In this document: positions 60,194-64,000 of the stretch, one piece after another
Numbering within the stretch: the stretch's first letter is position 1
Layout: each line of letters opens with the position of its first letter
DNA from: Limosilactobacillus kribbianus
Lineage (GTDB): Bacteria; Bacillota; Bacilli; Lactobacillales; Lactobacillaceae
DNA: 64,000 nt
Reading direction: 5' to 3'
NCBI RefSeq assembly: GCF_026413145.1
Contig: NZ_JAOVYZ010000002.1
Span: 1 to 64,000 of the forward strand
The notes under the pieces: model-generated
The model's database searches: none
What the model was told of the DNA's origin: nothing
The model's input: the letters and a program-made list of their open reading frames with translations, nothing else
Made by a program: the position numbers and the translations under genes

Positions 60194-60228
60194 AAAAGGC
60201 CGTGCGTTCAAAAATCGCACGGCCTTTT
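60194..60228 (-). terminator. Terminator of the MFS transporter gene
   Basis: A perfect 13-bp stem, AAAAGGCCGTGCG (60194-60206) with its complement at 60216-60228, lies just past the stop codon. Only a short T tract follows on the minus strand. Confidence 0.75.
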
Positions 60229-60245
60229 GTTATTCAAATCTTAAA

Positions 60246-61471
60246 TTAACGGGTCAGTTTCCGCATCCCCGGCAATGATTGCATTACCAAGAACGAAATA
60301 ATGTAGAGGGCCGATAGAAAGCCCATTGTGACCGCCAGGCTGTAATGATCCATCAGCAGGCCGATGACTACGGAAGAGAAGCCGCCGATTGCCCGGCCGA
60401 CGTTCATGATGATGCTGTTGGCAGTCGAGCGAATCTCGGTTGGGTAGAGCTGGCTGATCACCGCCCCGTAACCACCAAACATTCCGTTGGAGAAGAAACC
60501 GATCAAGGCACCCGCGAGAATCATCGCCAACGCGCTCTTGACCATCAGGATCGTAAACATGACCGAGGCGGAACCGATCAAGAAAATTCCGAATGCCCAG
60601 CGTGGGCCGAAGTTATCCATGATCGTGCCGAAGACCATCATCCCCAGGCTCATCCCGACAATTGTGGCGATCATCCAAATCGACGAGCCAGAGACCGACA
60701 AGCCCTGCTGCTGTTGAACAATCGATGCAACCAGTTCATCAACCCAAAGTAGCCGGCAATCTGGACAATCGTCATCACCATCAGCCCCAGCGTCTGCAGG
60801 GCAAGGGCCGGGGTCGCAAACAGGCGGCTCACCGCGATCTTCTCGTGGGTCTTAGCAGCCCGAGCATGGGCACTGATGAATTCCTGGCTTTCGTGGACGT
60901 GGCGTCGAATGAAGAAAGTCAAAATTACCGGAATCACACCCAAGAGGAAGAGGGCGTTCCAGCCAAACGCCGGAATGATGTAGGCGGCCATCACCGCCGC
61001 AAAAATTGCCCCGATCTGCCCACCAATCGCTGCAACCGAGGTCAGACGCCCAATCACGCCCGCTTCGAAGTTCTCTGCGATCAGGGCAATCCCGACGCCG
61101 GATTCACCACCGGCACCGATCCCGGCGAGGAAACGCAGGGTATAGATCACCGGCAAGCTGTGGGCAAAAAACATCGCCGCCGTGGCGAAGGCAAAAATAA
61201 AGATCGTATAGGTGAATGTTTTGACTCGCCCGATACGATCGCCGACAAGTCCGAAAATGGCACCCCCTGCAAGCATCCCTAGATTGGTAATTGAACCGAT
61301 CCAACCGGCTGCTGCACTGGAAATGTGCAGCTCTGCGATGATCGGGGCAAGCGCAAAGGAAAGAAACATGATGTCCATATTTTCTAGTGAAAAGCCGGCC
61401 GCCGTGGATGCCATCACCCACTTCTGGTTCTTTGTCATTGCGCGCCCAATTTGCGTACTTGTTCTTTGCAT
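60246..61471 (-). pseudogene. MFS transporter (AAHS/benzoate-like) broken by a one-base frameshift
   Basis: The N-terminal part (60671-61471) carries helices 1-7 with the MFS loop FGLVGDRIGRVKTF and FLAGIGAGGESGVGIALIAE. The C-terminal part (60246 to about 60727) carries helices 8-12 with LIGFFSNGMFGGYGAVISQL. The frames meet near 60727: GTTGCATCG reads out of frame, while one extra C (TTGCCATCG) would give a continuous LPSIVQQQQGLSVSGSS. Restored, the protein would be about 410 residues. It may be a true pseudogene or a sequencing error. Start ATG at 61471, behind GGAGG. The substrate is unknown, perhaps an organic or aromatic acid. Confidence 0.85.
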
Positions 61472-61567
61472 ATTTAATTAACCTCCAAAATGATGCTCGC
61501 TGACATCTTTTATTTTGTGTTTGTGTCATTATGTCACGTTCAACTCATAAATGCAAATTGGCCCTAC

Positions 61568-61604
61568 CAAAAAAGCGCCGCGACATTCCTGTCGTGACGC
61601 TTTT
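61568..61604 (-). terminator. Terminator of the acyl-CoA dehydratase-like gene
   Basis: AAAAGCG (61571-61577) pairs with CGCTTTT (61598-61604), with an inner GCGAC/GTCGT. Six T residues follow on the minus strand. Confidence 0.8.
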
Positions 61605-61610
61605 AATCAA

Positions 61611-64000
61611 TTATTCAACTGTTTCTGGTACCTGTTGGTCTTCGGCGGCCTTCTTCTTGGCGGTCGCCATCATCAGCCGAATCCGGTTCAGCTGGTTGAC
61701 CACGGAGGCACCTGGATCGTAGTCGATCGGCATCAGGTTGGCACCCTTGTATTCACGCCGCAGCTCCTTGAGCATCCCCTTGCCGACGATGTGGTTCGGC
61801 AGGCACCCAAACGGCTGCATGCAGACGATGTTCTTGACGCCGGAACGCAGGAGTTCCACCATTTCACCCGGCAGGAACCAGCCTTCCCCGGTCATGTTCC
61901 CGAGGGAAAGCACCGGCTTGGCACCGGCAACGACCTCGTCCCATGGGGTAATCCCCTCGAAACGCTTGGAAGCCCGCAGCGCCTCGTCCATTGGCTTTTC
62001 GGCCTGCTTGATCAATTTGAGCAGGACCGCTGCGAAGAGCTCCGAACTCTTCTTGGCGCCCAGGTGCTGGTGACGGTAAACCTGGTTGTAGAGCGAGTAG
62101 TTCATGAAACCGACGATGTCTGGAACGACTGCTTCGGCCCCCTCGGCCTCCAGCGTGCCGACAATGTCGTTGTTGGCAATCGGTGAGTACTTGACCAGAA
62201 TTTCACCGACAACCCCGACCTTCGGCTTAACAATGTCGCGCAGCGGAATGGTGTCGAAGTCGTGAACGATCGCCTGAACGTTGCGCTTAAATTCCTTAAA
62301 GCTGCCGTTCTCGACGTTTGGCCGGACCCGATCTAGCCAATCGGCGTAGAGGGCGTTGACCGCGCCCTTCTCCACTTCGTACGGCCGGGTGTGGTAGACG
62401 AGTCGTTCGAAGAGATCCCCATAGAGGAAGGCAATCGAAACCCGCTTGATTAGCGGCAGGGTGAAGGTGAAGCCCGGCGTGGACTCAACCCCCTGGTTCC
62501 CCAGCGAGATCGAAACAACCGGTACCTGTGGGAAGCCAGCGTCCTTCAAGGCCTTCCGGATCAACGGAATGTAGTTGGTTGCCCGGCAGCCACCACCGGT
62601 CTGACTCATCATCACCGCGGTATGGTCCAGGTCGTACTTGCCACTCTGCAGGGCCTCGACCATCTGCCCGATCGAGATGATCGCCGGGTAACAGGCGTCG
62701 TTGTTGACGTAGCGGGTCCCGACATCGACCGAGCGCCGGTCCTTGATCGGCAGGTTGACAACGTTGTAGCCAGATGCCTGGAGGGCAACGTCGACCAGGT
62801 TGTGCTGGTGAATTGGCGACAGCATCGGCAGCAACAGGGTGTACTTTTCTTTCTTCATTTCCTTGGTGAACTTCACCGGAACCGGGTTGTCGAAGAGCTT
62901 CTCCGGGTGGATCTGCTTTTCGGTCCGTTCCTTGATGGCGGCCTTAAGCGACCGGATCCGGATCCGGATGGCACCGAGGTTGTCCCCTTCGTCAATCTTC
63001 AGGCAGGTGTAGAGCCGGTTGTACTGGTTCATGATTTCCTCAACCTGGTCGGTATCGATGGCATCCAGGCCACAGCCGAAGGAGTTGAGCTGAACGAATT
63101 CCAGTTCCGGCGTTTTGGCCGCGATCCGCGCCGCCGCGTAAAGCCGGGAGTGGTAGGACCACTGATTGACGACCCGCAGCCCCTTGACATCACCCAGGTG
63201 GGCAATCGAGTCTTCGGTCAGGACGTGGAAACCAGCCGCCGTGATCATCTGGGAAATCCCGTGGTTAATCATTGGGTCAAGGTGGTATGGCCGCCCCGCA
63301 AGAACAACCCCGTGCTCGCCCTTTTGCTTGAGCATCATCAGGGTGTCCTCACCCCAGTTATGGATCTTCTGGTGAAAGTTGTCCAGTTCCTGGTAGCCGG
63401 CCTCCAGCGCCTTCTTGACCTCCGGCTTGGTGACACCAAGGTCCTTGAAGCACTGGTAGAGGTTTTCAGCGGTTGACTCGTGGTCGGCCAGGTTCAGGAA
63501 TGGGTCCCGGTAGTCGACCTTGCCGCTATGAATTTCGTCGACGTTGTTCCGGATGACCTCCGGGTAGGACTGAACGATTGGGCAGTTAAAGTGGTTGTTG
63601 GCCGCCTTCTTTTCCTGGAGTTCGTAAACAACGGCCGGGTAGAAGATCCGGTCGACGTGGCGGTTGGCGATCAGGGCCATGATGTGACCGTGCACGTTCT
63701 TGGCTGGGTAGCAGACCGTGTCGGACGGAATCGTCTCCATCCCCTTGTCATACTGCTGCTTGGTTCCCTTTGGCGACAGGATCGTCCGGAAGCCGAGTTC
63801 CTTAAAGAAGGTTGCCCACAACGGGTAGTCCTCGTACATGTTGAGGACCCTCGGCAGACCGATCGTTCCGTGGGTGGCAAGCTTGCTGCGCAACGGCCGG
63901 TACTTGAAGAGCTCCTTGTACTTACGCTCAACCAGGTTGACCTTCCCGTTGTTGCGCGGTGCATCGCCGTGAATCCGCAGTGCCCGGGCCTCACCCCGTT
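61611..64000 (-). CDS. Large 2-hydroxyacyl-CoA dehydratase/activase-type protein, 5' end beyond the window
   Basis: The frame is open to the window edge, so this is the C-terminal ~796 residues of a longer protein. It matches the DUF2229/dehydratase part of giant CoA-substrate-specific activase proteins: TIGLPRVLNMYEDYPLWATF, SDTVCYPAKNVHGH, LNSFGCGLDAIDTDQ, NNDACYPAIISIGQM, MSQTGGGCRATNYIPL and VCMQPFGCLPNHIVG. The conserved cysteines suggest a 4Fe-4S cluster. The missing N-terminus should hold ASKHA-type ATPase domains. Such genes are common in lactobacilli and their substrate is unknown. Confidence 0.85.
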   Translation of the reverse strand, partial: RGEARALRIHGDAPRNNGKVNLVERKYKELFKYRPLRSKLATHGTIGLPRVLNMYEDYPLWATFFKELGFRTILSPKGTKQQYDKGMETIPSDTVCYPAKNVHGHIMALIANRHVDRIFYPAVVYELQEKKAANNHFNCPIVQSYPEVIRNNVDEIHSGKVDYRDPFLNLADHESTAENLYQCFKDLGVTKPEVKKALEAGYQELDNFHQKIHNWGEDTLMMLKQKGEHGVVLAGRPYHLDPMINHGISQMITAAGFHVLTEDSIAHLGDVKGLRVVNQWSYHSRLYAAARIAAKTPELEFVQLNSFGCGLDAIDTDQVEEIMNQYNRLYTCLKIDEGDNLGAIRIRIRSLKAAIKERTEKQIHPEKLFDNPVPVKFTKEMKKEKYTLLLPMLSPIHQHNLVDVALQASGYNVVNLPIKDRRSVDVGTRYVNNDACYPAIISIGQMVEALQSGKYDLDHTAVMMSQTGGGCRATNYIPLIRKALKDAGFPQVPVVSISLGNQGVESTPGFTFTLPLIKRVSIAFLYGDLFERLVYHTRPYEVEKGAVNALYADWLDRVRPNVENGSFKEFKRNVQAIVHDFDTIPLRDIVKPKVGVVGEILVKYSPIANNDIVGTLEAEGAEAVVPDIVGFMNYSLYNQVYRHQHLGAKKSSELFAAVLLKLIKQAEKPMDEALRASKRFEGITPWDEVVAGAKPVLSLGNMTGEGWFLPGEMVELLRSGVKNIVCMQPFGCLPNHIVGKGMLKELRREYKGANLMPIDYDPGASVVNQLNRIRLMMATAKKKAAEDQQVPETVE

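Overview
The window looks like a chromosomal segment of a host-associated, heterofermentative lactobacillus, most likely a higher-GC Limosilactobacillus (by eye about 52% G+C; the species cannot be fixed from this alone). The gene order, the T-box leaders, the NAD-type 6-phosphogluconate dehydrogenase and a YSIRK/LPQTG mucin-binding-type surface protein all fit. There are no rRNA or tRNA genes, no CRISPR array and no prophage. Nearly all genes lie on the minus strand, so operons read from high to low coordinates.

Layout. 1-125: edge of a probable IS30-type element. 171-3906: yebC, ccpA and small envelope genes. 3991-5756 (plus): mscS and a HAD phosphatase. 5827-7750: murI-rdgB-yfcE. 7919-8467 (plus): yslB. 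8506-16120: ireB-ruvX-yrzB, cvpA-mutS2-trxA and alaS with an alanine T-box. 16120-19483: RNA helicase, nrnA, gnd. 19634-27618: mutS-mutL-ruvA-ruvB, a highly divergent tgt-like gene and yajC, with queA missing. 27803-36355: rny, recA (LexA box), cinA, pgsA, rodZ and two M16 peptidase-family genes. 36548-39185: an amino-acid ABC transporter behind a tandem T-box. 39192-46915: mreBCD, radC, folC and valS with a valine T-box. 46923-49325: thiI and a cysteine desulfurase. 49630-56829: accessory block with a 1860-residue adhesin and a PD-(D/E)XK (Rpn-type) gene with a duplicated 3' fragment. 57013-59643: ezrA and rpsD. 59783-60083: a compact, probably unannotated locus that looks like a type I toxin-antitoxin pair. 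60246-64000: a frameshifted MFS transporter and a truncated acyl-CoA dehydratase activase-type protein.

The genes mainly serve DNA repair and recombination (MutS/MutL/MutS2/RuvAB/RuvX/RecA/RadC/CinA), cell shape and division (MreBCD, RodZ, EzrA, MurI, PgsA), RNA turnover (RNase Y, NrnA, DEAD-box helicase) and translation (AlaS, ValS, S4, ThiI).

The most interesting signal is at 59783-60083. Two back-to-back extended -10 promoters drive a roughly 92-nt terminator-ended RNA leftward and a roughly 170-nt mRNA rightward. The mRNA encodes a 24-residue hydrophobic/cationic peptide. A repeated block makes the small RNA complementary to the peptide's Shine-Dalgarno, start codon and first codons. Other leads are the tandem T-box, the Tgt-like protein lacking key residues, a 108-bp palindromic element beside alaS, and the mosaic adhesin.
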